This document shows, piece by piece, positions 26,577 to 35,109 of a stretch of DNA of 64,000 bases (position 1 is the first letter of the stretch; each line of letters begins with the position of its first letter). Source of the DNA: a bacterium (GTDB lineage Bacteria > Patescibacteriota > Microgenomatia > UBA1406 > GWC2-37-13); contig JAKAHA010000004.1 of NCBI GenBank assembly GCA_021825445.1, positions 1 through 64,000 on the forward strand. Direction: 5' to 3'. Position numbers and translations under genes: made by a program. Below the pieces are notes generated by a model. That model was given only the letters and a program-made list of their open reading frames with translations. It was not told where the DNA came from and made no database searches.

Positions 26577-27564
26577 GATTAGTTAATCTTAATTTACCCC
26601 TGCGTTTAATAAATTCTCTTCTTAAATCTGCACCAAAATATTCCAATATCTCTTTACTTACTACTTTATTATTTAGCAATTTTGCCATTAACTGATCGGC
26701 AAATAAATTATGATGAGGGGTATTAAGTCTCCAAGCAAATTTAGCTAAGGAAGCATATTGAATGTTTATAGATTTATTGTCTTTTGGCATAATCTCTGGA
26801 AAAACATAATTTAGATATTTATTAACCGGCCATTCAGTATAACGATTTAAAATATCAACATACTCCAGAGCACTTCGAGAATATACTTCCTTCATAGGAC
26901 GACTGAAGTTTACTCCTTTAACCACTCTCATCTTCATGAGTATTTCATCAATTATATGGATCTGCCCTAATCCCGCCAGACGAACCCAAAGATCATAATC
27001 TGACATCTGTACCATACTTTCATTAAACCCACTTAGTTTTTTTAGATTGTCTTTTTTTACAATCGCAGACGCGATCCCAAAATTAAATCCTGATGTAAAT
27101 AAAATTCTAAGCCAAGCATCATTATTTCTATTTTCTCCAGCGATATTTTTATTCGCCCAAGAATTTTTTAAAGTCTTTCCTTTTTCATCGATTATTTCAA
27201 AACGCGTAAAACAAACTGACGTTTGTTTATTTTTTTCCATCCAACTCATTTGTTTTTCTAATTTACTTGGGAACCAAATATCGTCAGAATTTTGAAATGC
27301 AATATATTTTCCACGAGCTATTTCAATCCCTAAATTTCTTGGATGATAACGACGGTTAGGTATAAGTCTAATAAGTTTTAAACGTTTGTCATTAATTTTT
27401 GCAACGACGTCGGGAGTACCATCATTTGATCCGTCATCCAATACTAAAAGTTCCAAGTCAGACATTGTCTGATCCAATACAGTTTGAACTGCTTGATGAA
27501 TAAAATCGACATGGTTATAGGAGGCTAGGACAATCGATACCAGTGGCTTCTTAAATATATTCAT
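26569..27564 (-). CDS. GT2 glycosyltransferase (cytosolic type)
   Basis: A 331-residue GT-A transferase with VSIVLASYNHVDFIHQAV, VLDDGSNDGTPDVV and AFQNSDDIWFPSKL as donor and metal motifs. It lacks C-terminal membrane helices, unlike the DPM1-like enzymes here, so it probably extends a lipid-linked oligosaccharide at the inner membrane face. It is the first gene of a two-gene minus-strand unit with the 2,3-dehydratase. Confidence 0.86.
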   Translation of the reverse strand: MNIFKKPLVSIVLASYNHVDFIHQAVQTVLDQTMSDLELLVLDDGSNDGTPDVVAKINDKRLKLIRLIPNRRYHPRNLGIEIARGKYIAFQNSDDIWFPSKLEKQMSWMEKNKQTSVCFTRFEIIDEKGKTLKNSWANKNIAGENRNNDAWLRILFTSGFNFGIASAIVKKDNLKKLSGFNESMVQMSDYDLWVRLAGLGQIHIIDEILMKMRVVKGVNFSRPMKEVYSRSALEYVDILNRYTEWPVNKYLNYVFPEIMPKDNKSINIQYASLAKFAWRLNTPHHNLFADQLMAKLLNNKVVSKEILEYFGADLRREFIKRRGKLRLTNHE

Positions 27565-27595
27565 AATGTCTCATAATTTTACCACAGTGAAAATG

Positions 27596-27601
27596 TATAA
27601 T
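27596..27601 (+). promoter_or_regulatory. -10 promoter element (TATAAT) for the 27609 gene
   Basis: TATAAT ends 7 bases before the ATG at 27609; a TTTACC-like -35 lies upstream. The transcript is predicted to be leaderless. Confidence 0.55.
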
Positions 27602-27608
27602 AACCCTA

Positions 27609-29045
27609 ATGAAAATTTTTAAAAAGTACTGGTTTTTAATTATTTTGGGGCTACTTAGTTTTTTTATATTTTCTTACAAAATCAAATCGGCTGTTTCATT
27701 TGAGGGTGATCTAGGACGAGATTTATTTGAAATTGCAAAAATAAGTTTTGGAAATCTTACCTTACTTGGACCAAAGGGCAGCTTTGGTGGAATTTATACC
27801 GCTCCTTATTATTACTACTTGCATCTTCCAGCATTCCTCATTACTGGAAGGCAGATTGATGGAGTTTTGTTTTTCAATATATTTATATTTATTTCTGCTT
27901 TGATTTTTTTTAGTTACAATTCCATTAAAAAATTCGGGGTGGTCAACGGGTCTCTATCTGGATTGGCTTTAGTGTTGTTGCCATTTTTTATTTTTTCTGC
28001 CAGAAACCCTGGAAATGGTTTTATCCCAACAGCCTTTTTTGTGATATTTTTGACGATTATTTATTTCTACGATTTAAATAAATTTAGTTCTGCAAAAATT
28101 TTAGTACTTGGTTTTTTCTTTGGTGTCATACTCTCGACACTGTTTGCTTATATTACAGTTTTTTTTGCCATTTTTTTTCTTTTGTATTTTTTGCTAAAAA
28201 ATAAAAAAATGTTAATTCTTTTTATTGCTGGTATTTTTGTAGCATTTTTTCCCTTAATTATTTTCGAGTTAAAAAATAATTTTGTTATGTTGAAAAATAC
28301 TTTCATTGATAAGTCATATTTATCCTTTGTCAATAATACAAATCTACCCGATGGAATAAAATTAAATAAAAATATTTTTTTTAATGCTATAGATTTGGAT
28401 GAGCGAATCTACCTTTTAACTGGCATAAACATTTATTCAATTTTTTTATTTTTAATATCCTTAATTTTTTTGATAAAAAAATTTAAGGATAAACTTTTTA
28501 TCTATGCATCGGTATTTGGTTATTTTATTTTGATTTTCATGGTTAGATTTCAATATTCTACCCACTATCTAATACCATTTTTGACGCTTCTGATGTTCAC
28601 ATTTTTTATCACTGTCCTTAATAGTAAATTCGGTAAATATTTTTTTATTTTTTTTATTCCGATGTTTGTAATCTTTTTATCAAGTAAAAATTACACAACT
28701 GCTACGAGAAACTATGATTTAGTAAAAAATCGCACTGAAAAAATACTATCAAAACATCTCATAAAAAAAGGCGACCGTTTCAATATCATCATGAAGCGTA
28801 CAGATAATTTACCAACGCCAACAGGTAATGAGTACCGCTTTTTCTTTCTTATAAATGGATTTGAACCTCAAAGCGAATTTTTATATAAGGATTCATCAAA
28901 ATTATTTATATTTAGCGAAGATAAAAAAATAAATTTTGAAAAGTTTAATACTTGGGAAATGTCCGAGTTTAATTTCAAAGAAGTTAAAAAAATCTCTTCA
29001 TTTAGAACTGATAAAAAAATGACTGTATATCTGTTGGAAAAATAA
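27609..29045 (+). CDS. Polytopic membrane glycosyltransferase, PMT/ArnT-like
   Basis: A 478-residue membrane protein with an N-terminal helix, the acidic loop motif FEGDLGRDLFEIAK at about 34-47 (the Asp-containing first loop of PMT_2-type transferases), about ten further hydrophobic segments, and a soluble C-terminal domain of about 110 residues. A YYYYLHLP segment follows the first loop, as in ArnT relatives. It likely moves a sugar from polyprenyl phosphate to a protein or glycan on the outer face. A TATAAT box sits 7 bases before its ATG. Confidence 0.7.
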   Translation: MKIFKKYWFLIILGLLSFFIFSYKIKSAVSFEGDLGRDLFEIAKISFGNLTLLGPKGSFGGIYTAPYYYYLHLPAFLITGRQIDGVLFFNIFIFISALIFFSYNSIKKFGVVNGSLSGLALVLLPFFIFSARNPGNGFIPTAFFVIFLTIIYFYDLNKFSSAKILVLGFFFGVILSTLFAYITVFFAIFFLLYFLLKNKKMLILFIAGIFVAFFPLIIFELKNNFVMLKNTFIDKSYLSFVNNTNLPDGIKLNKNIFFNAIDLDERIYLLTGINIYSIFLFLISLIFLIKKFKDKLFIYASVFGYFILIFMVRFQYSTHYLIPFLTLLMFTFFITVLNSKFGKYFFIFFIPMFVIFLSSKNYTTATRNYDLVKNRTEKILSKHLIKKGDRFNIIMKRTDNLPTPTGNEYRFFFLINGFEPQSEFLYKDSSKLFIFSEDKKINFEKFNTWEMSEFNFKEVKKISSFRTDKKMTVYLLEK

Positions 29046-29063
29046 TTTGATAAACTTAAATCT

Positions 29064-30221
29064 ATGATAATCGGTGTCGATATTACCATGCTTGTTTATG
29101 CAGGATCTGGGGTTGCCAACTATACATTTAACCTTGTCAAAACTCTTCTTGAAATAGATAAAAATAACAAATACCGTCTTTTTTATTCAAGTTTAAGACG
29201 ACCAAAGAATTTTTATTATTTAAACGAGTTAAAAAAATTTGGAGGAAAAATTTATGAATATCCGTTTCCACCATCGTTTTTAAAAATCATTTGGGGGAAA
29301 TTTAATATTATTCCGATAGAATGGTTTACGGGAAAAGTTGACGTATTTTTTTTCTCGGATTTTCTTCGACCGCCACTTTTGCCCGGAACAAAAGGTGTCA
29401 CCACTATTCACGATCTTACTTGGAAAATTTTCCCCGAATATCACGAAGAAAGAATAATAAAAGCTCATGAAAAAAAACTCGAAAAAACGATTAAATATAA
29501 TGACACGATCATCGTTGATTCTCAAAGCACTAAAAACGACTTAATAAAATTTTACCCGAAGGTTAAAAAAAATAAAGTTCATGTAATTTACCCAGGTATC
29601 GGAGAGGGGTTTAAACCGATAACAGATCAGCCAAAAATAAAAAATGTTCTTATAAAATATAATATTTTAAAAACTACAGCCTACCCCCTACAACCTACCC
29701 CCTTCTTATTATACGTTGGAGCAATAGAGCCCCGCAAAAATCTTGTCCTGGCAATTAAAGTTTTTAGTGAATTGATCAAAGATAATAATTTTTCCAATTA
29801 TAAATTTATAATTACCGGTCGAGCTGGGTGGAAAAATGAAGATGTTTTTCAATCGATTAAACGATTGAAGTTGGAGGATAAAGTGATATTTACAGGTTTT
29901 GTCGAAGATGAGGATCTACCATACTTGTATAACGCGACTAATTTAACGGTTTATTTGTCATCGTATGAAGGTTTTGGGCTTCCACCTCTCGAATCTCTTG
30001 CCTGTGGTACACCTGTTATAGCTGGAGATAATTCATCACTTGTTGAAACAGTTGATAAAAAATTTTTAGTAGACATTGCCGACAAAAATAAAGTGTTGGA
30101 AAAAATGAAATACTTACTTAATAATAAGATAAAAATTAACGCTAAAGAAGTGCAAAATAAATTTAACTGGAAAAAATCAGCACAGCAATTTTTGAAAATA
30201 ATTACTGATTTAACCGATTAA
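29064..30221 (+). CDS. GT4-family glycosyltransferase (GT-B fold)
   Basis: A 385-residue protein: an N-terminal GSGVANYTFNL glycine motif, TTIHDLTWKIFPEYH typical of the Glyco_trans_4_4 group, and C-terminal LLYVGAIEPRKNL plus YEGFGLPPLESLACGTPVI, the EX7E donor-binding motif. It adds a sugar, often mannose-type, to a lipid-linked glycan in the cytosol. Residues KTTAYPLQPTPFL at about 204-216 come from a C-rich repeated stretch (29673-29704) and look like a small insertion. It converges on gmd with a 4-base overlap. Confidence 0.85.
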   Translation: MIIGVDITMLVYAGSGVANYTFNLVKTLLEIDKNNKYRLFYSSLRRPKNFYYLNELKKFGGKIYEYPFPPSFLKIIWGKFNIIPIEWFTGKVDVFFFSDFLRPPLLPGTKGVTTIHDLTWKIFPEYHEERIIKAHEKKLEKTIKYNDTIIVDSQSTKNDLIKFYPKVKKNKVHVIYPGIGEGFKPITDQPKIKNVLIKYNILKTTAYPLQPTPFLLYVGAIEPRKNLVLAIKVFSELIKDNNFSNYKFIITGRAGWKNEDVFQSIKRLKLEDKVIFTGFVEDEDLPYLYNATNLTVYLSSYEGFGLPPLESLACGTPVIAGDNSSLVETVDKKFLVDIADKNKVLEKMKYLLNNKIKINAKEVQNKFNWKKSAQQFLKIITDLTD

Positions 30222-31201
30222 ACCGATTTAACCGAATACCTTTTAAGATCTGCCTCGACCATCATTTTCACCAAATCATCAAACGAAGTCTTAGCTTTCC
30301 AACCCAATTGTTTTTGAGCTTTATTTGGTCGTGCTTTAAGATTTGGTACTTCAGCTGGTCTATTGAATCTGACGTCAACTACAACATGTTTTTCCCAATC
30401 ATTAATACCCGCATGTTTAAAAGCTAATTTTACAAATTCTCGAACGGAGTGATTTTCGCCAGTTCCAATCACATAATCATCGGGCTTTTCATTTTGCAGC
30501 ATCAGATACATTGCCTCGACATAATCTCCGGCAAAACCCCAATCACGTTTAGCATCCAAGTTTCCTAAGCTTAACTTATCCATCAAACCCATTTTTATTT
30601 TTGCAACTCCATCGGTGATTTTTCGAGTAACAAACTGCATACCTCGAATAGGGGATTCATGATTGAATAAAATTCCATTGCACGTAAAAATATCGTAAGA
30701 TTCTCGAAAGTTCACGGTCATCCAATAAGCATAAACCTTAGAAATTCCGTAAGGCGATCGAGGATGAAAGATCGTATTTTCATCCTGAGAACCGTTTTCA
30801 TGACTGGTACCAAACATTTCACTTGTTGACGCTTGATAAAATTTTGTTGTTGGGGAAAAGAGTTTAATAGCATTAAGCATATAAAGGACCCCTAAAGCAT
30901 TAATTTCAGTAGTTAATTTGGCTTGTGCCCATGAAGCCCCTACAAACGATTGAGCCGCCAAATTATAAATCTCATCAGGCATAGTCCTTTTAACTAAATG
31001 AAGAAGAGAGGATTCGTCGGTCATATCCCCCTCAACAAAATTTATTTTTTTAGTAATGCCCAAGTAATCAAGATTGTCAAAAGAAATATTTGAATAACGA
31101 CGAATCAAGCCGTAAACCTTATAACCTTTCTCAAGAAGTAACTTTGCTAAATAAGGTCCATCCTGACCCAAGATCCCCGTGACTAGTGCTGTTTTTGCCA
31201 T
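30218..31201 (-). CDS. gmd: GDP-mannose 4,6-dehydratase
   Basis: A 327-residue extended SDR. TGILGQDGPYLAKLL is the characteristic NADP-binding motif of Gmd, TSEMFG gives the catalytic Thr, YGISK the YxxxK dyad, and ESPIRGMQFVTRKI is diagnostic. It makes GDP-4-keto-6-deoxymannose, precursor of GDP-fucose, GDP-rhamnose or GDP-perosamine; no dedicated GDP-fucose synthase is certain nearby, although the 17503 protein is a candidate reductase. TATAAT lies about 10 bases before its ATG. Confidence 0.93.
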   Translation of the reverse strand: MAKTALVTGILGQDGPYLAKLLLEKGYKVYGLIRRYSNISFDNLDYLGITKKINFVEGDMTDESSLLHLVKRTMPDEIYNLAAQSFVGASWAQAKLTTEINALGVLYMLNAIKLFSPTTKFYQASTSEMFGTSHENGSQDENTIFHPRSPYGISKVYAYWMTVNFRESYDIFTCNGILFNHESPIRGMQFVTRKITDGVAKIKMGLMDKLSLGNLDAKRDWGFAGDYVEAMYLMLQNEKPDDYVIGTGENHSVREFVKLAFKHAGINDWEKHVVVDVRFNRPAEVPNLKARPNKAQKQLGWKAKTSFDDLVKMMVEADLKRYSVKSV

Positions 31202-31238
31202 AATAGTGTAAATTATAACAGATTATTTTAATTTCAAT

Positions 31239-31244
31239 TATAAT
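31239..31244 (+). promoter_or_regulatory. -10 promoter element (TATAAT) for the flippase gene
   Basis: TATAAT ends 6 bases before the ATG at 31251, again implying a leaderless transcript. It lies in the short divergent gap with gmd. Confidence 0.55.
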
Positions 31245-31250
31245 TAATAA

Positions 31251-32561
31251 ATGATCAAAAGAATATTTGATTTTATCAAAAAACCTACCAGTAAAGATAT
31301 TATCATTAATACTATTGGTAATTACCTAAATGTGGTTTTTATTGCATTTTTTGCCTTCCTGTTGGTAAGGATAATGCAACCTTCCGAATACGGGATACTA
31401 AGTGTACTTTTGGGAATTGCCTACGTCCTGGCAAATCTTCTTGATTTTGGGACCACGGCAAGTATTTATTCGTACCTTCCTCCAATGATTGAAAAGAAAC
31501 ACAAAAATATTTATATTTTTCTAAAAACGATTTTATCGTATCAGACTGGATTTTCAGCAATTGTAATTACAATACTTTTAATTTTTTTTCCATACCTCGA
31601 TAAAATATTTTTTAAAACAGGAGCACCTGCATGGGAGCTTTATATAACTACTTTTTCAGTATTATTTTTTGTCTGGCAAAATTATGCAATCAACGCTCTT
31701 AACGCAGCCAAGCAATTTTTTAAAGCTAATCTGTTTTTAAATTTATCAAACTTAATCAAAACGATAATCATCATTAGTCTTATACCTTTTAAGGCCGTCG
31801 GTGTCGGGACAATCATTTTTACTTTTGGAATTCTTGGACCGATGGTTTTCTTCATTCTTCTGTTTTTTGAAAAGAAGCACATTTTTTTGAAAGTTATCAC
31901 ATCTCCAATTGTCAAAAGCGAGTTTAGGCTAGGGTATACTCTAACATTTTTTATTGCATCGCAATTTTTTAATCTCGCCCTTCGAATGGATTTATTTTTA
32001 CTATCTTTTTTTCTTTCCCGTTCTCCAGAGATAGGTTACTATGGACTTTCTCAAAAAATTATCTTAACCGTGATGGCTTCAATTGCCTCAATCACTCAGG
32101 TTCTATCACCTAATTTTTCCAATATTAAAACGAGGGAGGAAATAAAGCATCAATTCAAGATTGGTTTTTATTATTTACTTATTCCAACGGTTCTTTTTAT
32201 ATTACTATACTTGACTCCAAACTGGATTTTCTTTATTTTCTTTACGGAAAAATTTGCACCAACGGCAACAATTACAAAAAATCTAAGTCTTGCGTTTCTC
32301 ATCTACCCAATCTTGAATCTTCCCTTGTTATATCTTTTATATACTGTTAAAAAACCAATCTACATTTTGGTTTCTAATCTTGTGACTTTTGTCACAGTTG
32401 TAGTCGGATGTTATATCAGCATTCCTTTAAAGGGTGTTTCTGGACCACCGTATGTTTTGGCACTTTCGTTTTTTCTTGGAGGAATTGTTCTTCTTATAGC
32501 TTCAATTTATGAGTACAAAAAACTACCTATCATTAATTCTTCACCCATTGTTCGTAAGTAA
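31251..32561 (+). CDS. Wzx-like oligosaccharide flippase (MOP superfamily)
   Basis: A 436-residue protein with about twelve hydrophobic segments. The N-terminal block NTIGNYLNVVFIAFFAFLLVRIM followed by PSEYGILSVL is the classic start of polysaccharide-biosynthesis flippases. It would move undecaprenyl-linked oligosaccharide to the outer face. It provides the export step for the cytosolic glycosyltransferases around it. Its 3' end overlaps the convergent 32533 gene by 29 bases. Confidence 0.83.
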   Translation: MIKRIFDFIKKPTSKDIIINTIGNYLNVVFIAFFAFLLVRIMQPSEYGILSVLLGIAYVLANLLDFGTTASIYSYLPPMIEKKHKNIYIFLKTILSYQTGFSAIVITILLIFFPYLDKIFFKTGAPAWELYITTFSVLFFVWQNYAINALNAAKQFFKANLFLNLSNLIKTIIIISLIPFKAVGVGTIIFTFGILGPMVFFILLFFEKKHIFLKVITSPIVKSEFRLGYTLTFFIASQFFNLALRMDLFLLSFFLSRSPEIGYYGLSQKIILTVMASIASITQVLSPNFSNIKTREEIKHQFKIGFYYLLIPTVLFILLYLTPNWIFFIFFTEKFAPTATITKNLSLAFLIYPILNLPLLYLLYTVKKPIYILVSNLVTFVTVVVGCYISIPLKGVSGPPYVLALSFFLGGIVLLIASIYEYKKLPIINSSPIVRK

Positions 32562-33903
32562 CTTCACGAAAACTATATTCTTTTTTCAAACTATATCCCA
32601 CCTTACCAAGTGTTATTTTATAATCCAATCCATAGATCTGCGATGCATAGGGGATAACAACAACTTCTTTTTCTTTACTTTCAACTTGCAAACTATTTAG
32701 GTCTTTTATTATTAAATTATTCGAGTAATAATTAATTGGATCTTTCGAACTACCTGTCATATAGATAGGCTTATTTTTCGGCAAATTTTTAACTAAACTT
32801 TTCCAATCTTCCCGATAAAATTGAGGAAACAATAAATAAGTCAGCGAAAAAATAACAAAACCAAACATTAATATAAGATTCATTACTATCTTGGTGCGAT
32901 CGCTCCAAGATAGCAATTTACCTGAACCCAACAAAATACATATTATTGGAATTAAGTAGATGAATCTAAAATACTGTAACATCGGAATGAAAAATGAAAC
33001 TATAAATCCTAAGATCAACGGAAAAATCAGTAAAAAAAGGACTCTCCTTGTAGGGTCAGTCCTTATAAGGACTGACCCTATGAAAGTTGTCCACCCTCCG
33101 GCAATCAACCAATACAGCCATTTTGGAAGAAAACTAATTCTGCCTATTGAAAATTTGATGGGAATCAATAATAGGTTTTTAATATTGGCTTTTCCTAAAA
33201 TCATTGACCAATTAGCCACATGTCTCAGCGCAATTTTAGAATTAATTAATTGTTGATAAAGTAAGGGGCTGACTAATAAAGTAGTAAGTATTAAGTAGCA
33301 AGTATTAAGCATAAAAAATTTGTAATTTTTTTTATATAAAGAATATATTAAAAAACTAACTATAAAAAATATCGATCCGTAAAATGTTAAAAATGCCAAC
33401 GATATAGATAATCCAAAAAATAATTTGTCTTTGTCATCCCCGTGAAAACGGGGATCCAGAACTTTTGTATTTTGTATTTTTAAAAAATAATATAAACCCG
33501 CTGTCAGAAAAAACGTTGCCATCATGTACATCCTGGCTTCCTGTGAATAATAAACAATAAGCGGGTTAAATAAAAAAAAGATTGCACTCAATAATCCAGC
33601 AATGTAGCCATTTAACAATTTAGCAATTTTGAATACGAAGTAACCAGTTATTAGTGAAAACATTATCGACGGAAATCTCAAAGATACTTCACCATACCCA
33701 AACATATTTGTCCATAATTTCATAAACAAATAATAAAGTGGGGGATGAAAATCAGTCGGCGAAAACTTTGTAATAATATTTATAAAACTAAAATTCTTGA
33801 CAACGTTGGCTGTCACCGCCTCGTCAAGCCATAGGGACTGACTGAGGGCAATCAAGCGAATAAGAAAAGCAAAAAGAAAAATGAGAAGAATTTTTTTGTT
33901 CAT
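32533..33903 (-). CDS. Polytopic membrane glycosyltransferase, PMT/GT39-like, carrying three repeat insertions
   Basis: A 456-residue membrane protein: SLWLDEAVTANVV in the first loop (catalytic Asp-Glu motif of GT39/PMT_2 proteins), FHPPLYYLFMKLW in the second, YYSQEARMYM further on, and about eleven hydrophobic segments. The gene carries a 29-nt palindrome (33430-33458, read as LDPRFHGDDK), a 30-nt perfect palindrome (33051-33080, read as LIRTDPTRR) and a CTTAATACTTGCTAC-type tandem (33281-33311), all in frame. A polyprenyl-phosphate sugar donor is inferred from the family. Confidence 0.75.
   Translation of the reverse strand: MNKKILLIFLFAFLIRLIALSQSLWLDEAVTANVVKNFSFINIITKFSPTDFHPPLYYLFMKLWTNMFGYGEVSLRFPSIMFSLITGYFVFKIAKLLNGYIAGLLSAIFFLFNPLIVYYSQEARMYMMATFFLTAGLYYFLKIQNTKVLDPRFHGDDKDKLFFGLSISLAFLTFYGSIFFIVSFLIYSLYKKNYKFFMLNTCYLILTTLLVSPLLYQQLINSKIALRHVANWSMILGKANIKNLLLIPIKFSIGRISFLPKWLYWLIAGGWTTFIGSVLIRTDPTRRVLFLLIFPLILGFIVSFFIPMLQYFRFIYLIPIICILLGSGKLLSWSDRTKIVMNLILMFGFVIFSLTYLLFPQFYREDWKSLVKNLPKNKPIYMTGSSKDPINYYSNNLIIKDLNSLQVESKEKEVVVIPYASQIYGLDYKITLGKVGYSLKKEYSFREVTYEQWVKN
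33051..33080. repeat. Perfect 30-nt palindrome inside a membrane glycosyltransferase gene
   Basis: Half-site TAGGGTCAGTCCTTA followed by its exact reverse complement. It has no similarity to the CCCCG-stem family and is translated in frame. Confidence 0.92.
33281..33311 (-). repeat. Short tandem AGTATTAAGTAGCA-type repeat, in frame
   Basis: On the plus strand the motif AGTATTAAG recurs with GTAGCA between copies. On the coding strand it is read as LNTCYLILTT. It is a low-complexity insertion in a loop region. Confidence 0.65.
33430..33458 (-). repeat. 29-nt palindromic repeat, exact inverted copy of 7061-7089
   Basis: TTTGTCATCCCCGTG, then AAAACGGGGATCCA, the exact reverse complement of the copy in the 6452 gene. 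Both hosts are membrane glycosyltransferases. Confidence 0.93.
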
Positions 33904-33922
33904 TTAGTATAATTATACAAAA

Positions 33923-33993
33923 GCGGGATTAGTTCATCGGTAGAACATCTGATTTCCAATCAGATAGGACGGGTTCGACTCCCGTATCCCGCT
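33923..33993 (+). tRNA. tRNA-Gly (anticodon UCC)
   Basis: A 71-nt cloverleaf: acceptor GCGGGAT/ATCCCGC, D arm GTTC-ATCGGTA-GAAC, anticodon stem TCTGA/TCAGA with loop TTTCCAA (TCC), and a T arm with TTCGACT. Discriminator T; no CCA is encoded. A TATAAT box at 33908-33913 lies 9 bases upstream. The 3' end overlaps the stop of the convergent galE gene by one base. Confidence 0.97.
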
Positions 33994-35012
33994 CATTTTT
34001 CCCAACCGTTCGGATGAGCTTTGTACCAGACAAGCAGTGACTTGACGGAGTCTTCAATCGTTCTTTTTGGTTCCCAACCCAATATCTTTTGGGCTTTTTT
34101 TATATCGGCGATTTTTTTGGCGTCGTCACCTTGGCGTATATTGGCTTTTTCGATCGGAATCTCGATACCTGTTAATTTTTTAACTTGAGAGACAACTTCA
34201 AGTACTGAACTTCCTGTTCCCGTACCCAAATTTATTATTTCACTTTTTTTTGTAGACAGTAAATATTCCAATGCCTTTAAATGTGCTTCATTCAAATCGA
34301 CTACGTCGATATAATCTCTTATAGGAGTCTTGTCTGGAGTCTCAACCTCTGGGCAAGTCAGATAAAACTTTTCAATTCCAAGTGCACCTCGCACGGCATT
34401 TTGTACAAGAAGGCTTGATGGTTTTTTTGAGTCTCCGATTGACCCGTCGTCCGACGCCCCGCAGACATTAAAATAACGGAGGATACAATACTGTATCCCC
34501 TTAATCTTGGCAAACCATTGAATAACTTCTTCTGCCATTTGTTTTGAAGCACCATAGGGTGTCGTTGGATTAAGAGGATGCTTTTCATCAATCGGATAAT
34601 ATTCCGCCTCGCCATATACCGCACATGTTGAGGAAAAAATAATATTTTTGATATTAAATTTATCCATCGTTGAAAGAAGATTTGAGGTAACGGCAACGTT
34701 ATTCAAAAAATATTTACCAGGATCCTTCATCGACTCGTCAACCAGGCATGAGGCCGCGTAATGGATGACCGCGTCAAACGCGGCTTCGCGACCTTTTGAT
34801 TCTTTCTCGAAGATAGGGGAGAGGTCGCTTTTTAAATCAGTCTCGTAATAACTAAATTTACCCGGGTATTTGTTTTTTAAAAGTTCAAGCGGCTCTCTGT
34901 AGCCAGTTTGAAAATTATCAATCCCGACCACTTCATAACCTTTCGCTAAAAATATGTCAGCGGCAACTGAACCGATGTAACCTCCACAACCGGTGATTAA
35001 AATTTTAGACAT
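33993..35012 (-). CDS. galE: UDP-glucose 4-epimerase
   Basis: About 339 residues from the ATG at 35012; a start at 35027 would add five residues (MLKYI). ILITGCGGYIGSV binds NAD, SSTCAVYGEAEYYPIDE holds the catalytic Ser, PYGASK is the YxxxK dyad, and LRYFNVCGA matches GalE. It interconverts UDP-glucose and UDP-galactose, or the GlcNAc/GalNAc pair. Its C-terminal codon shares a base with the tRNA-Gly gene. Confidence 0.92.
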   Translation of the reverse strand: MSKILITGCGGYIGSVAADIFLAKGYEVVGIDNFQTGYREPLELLKNKYPGKFSYYETDLKSDLSPIFEKESKGREAAFDAVIHYAASCLVDESMKDPGKYFLNNVAVTSNLLSTMDKFNIKNIIFSSTCAVYGEAEYYPIDEKHPLNPTTPYGASKQMAEEVIQWFAKIKGIQYCILRYFNVCGASDDGSIGDSKKPSSLLVQNAVRGALGIEKFYLTCPEVETPDKTPIRDYIDVVDLNEAHLKALEYLLSTKKSEIINLGTGTGSSVLEVVSQVKKLTGIEIPIEKANIRQGDDAKKIADIKKAQKILGWEPKRTIEDSVKSLLVWYKAHPNGWEK

Positions 35013-35029
35013 AATATATTTTAACAAAA

Positions 35030-35080
35030 ATTGACCTAATTAATCTAATTGATCTAATTATTCTAAATAATACCTAATAA
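35030..35080. repeat. AT-rich direct repeats upstream of galE
   Basis: Imperfect copies of TAATTGATCTAATT-type units (TTGACCTAATTAATC, TAATTGATC, TAATTATTC) fill the gap between galE and the EamA gene. They are low-complexity repeats; a related GGTCAATTAGG motif recurs at 35110. Confidence 0.5.
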
Positions 35081-35109
35081 TCCAAATTGAAGTTTGAACA
35101 TTTCTTAGG

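Noticed and set aside
34358-34696. 112-codon minus-strand open frame
   Set aside because: A different frame on the same strand as galE, inside it; galE has all SDR motifs.
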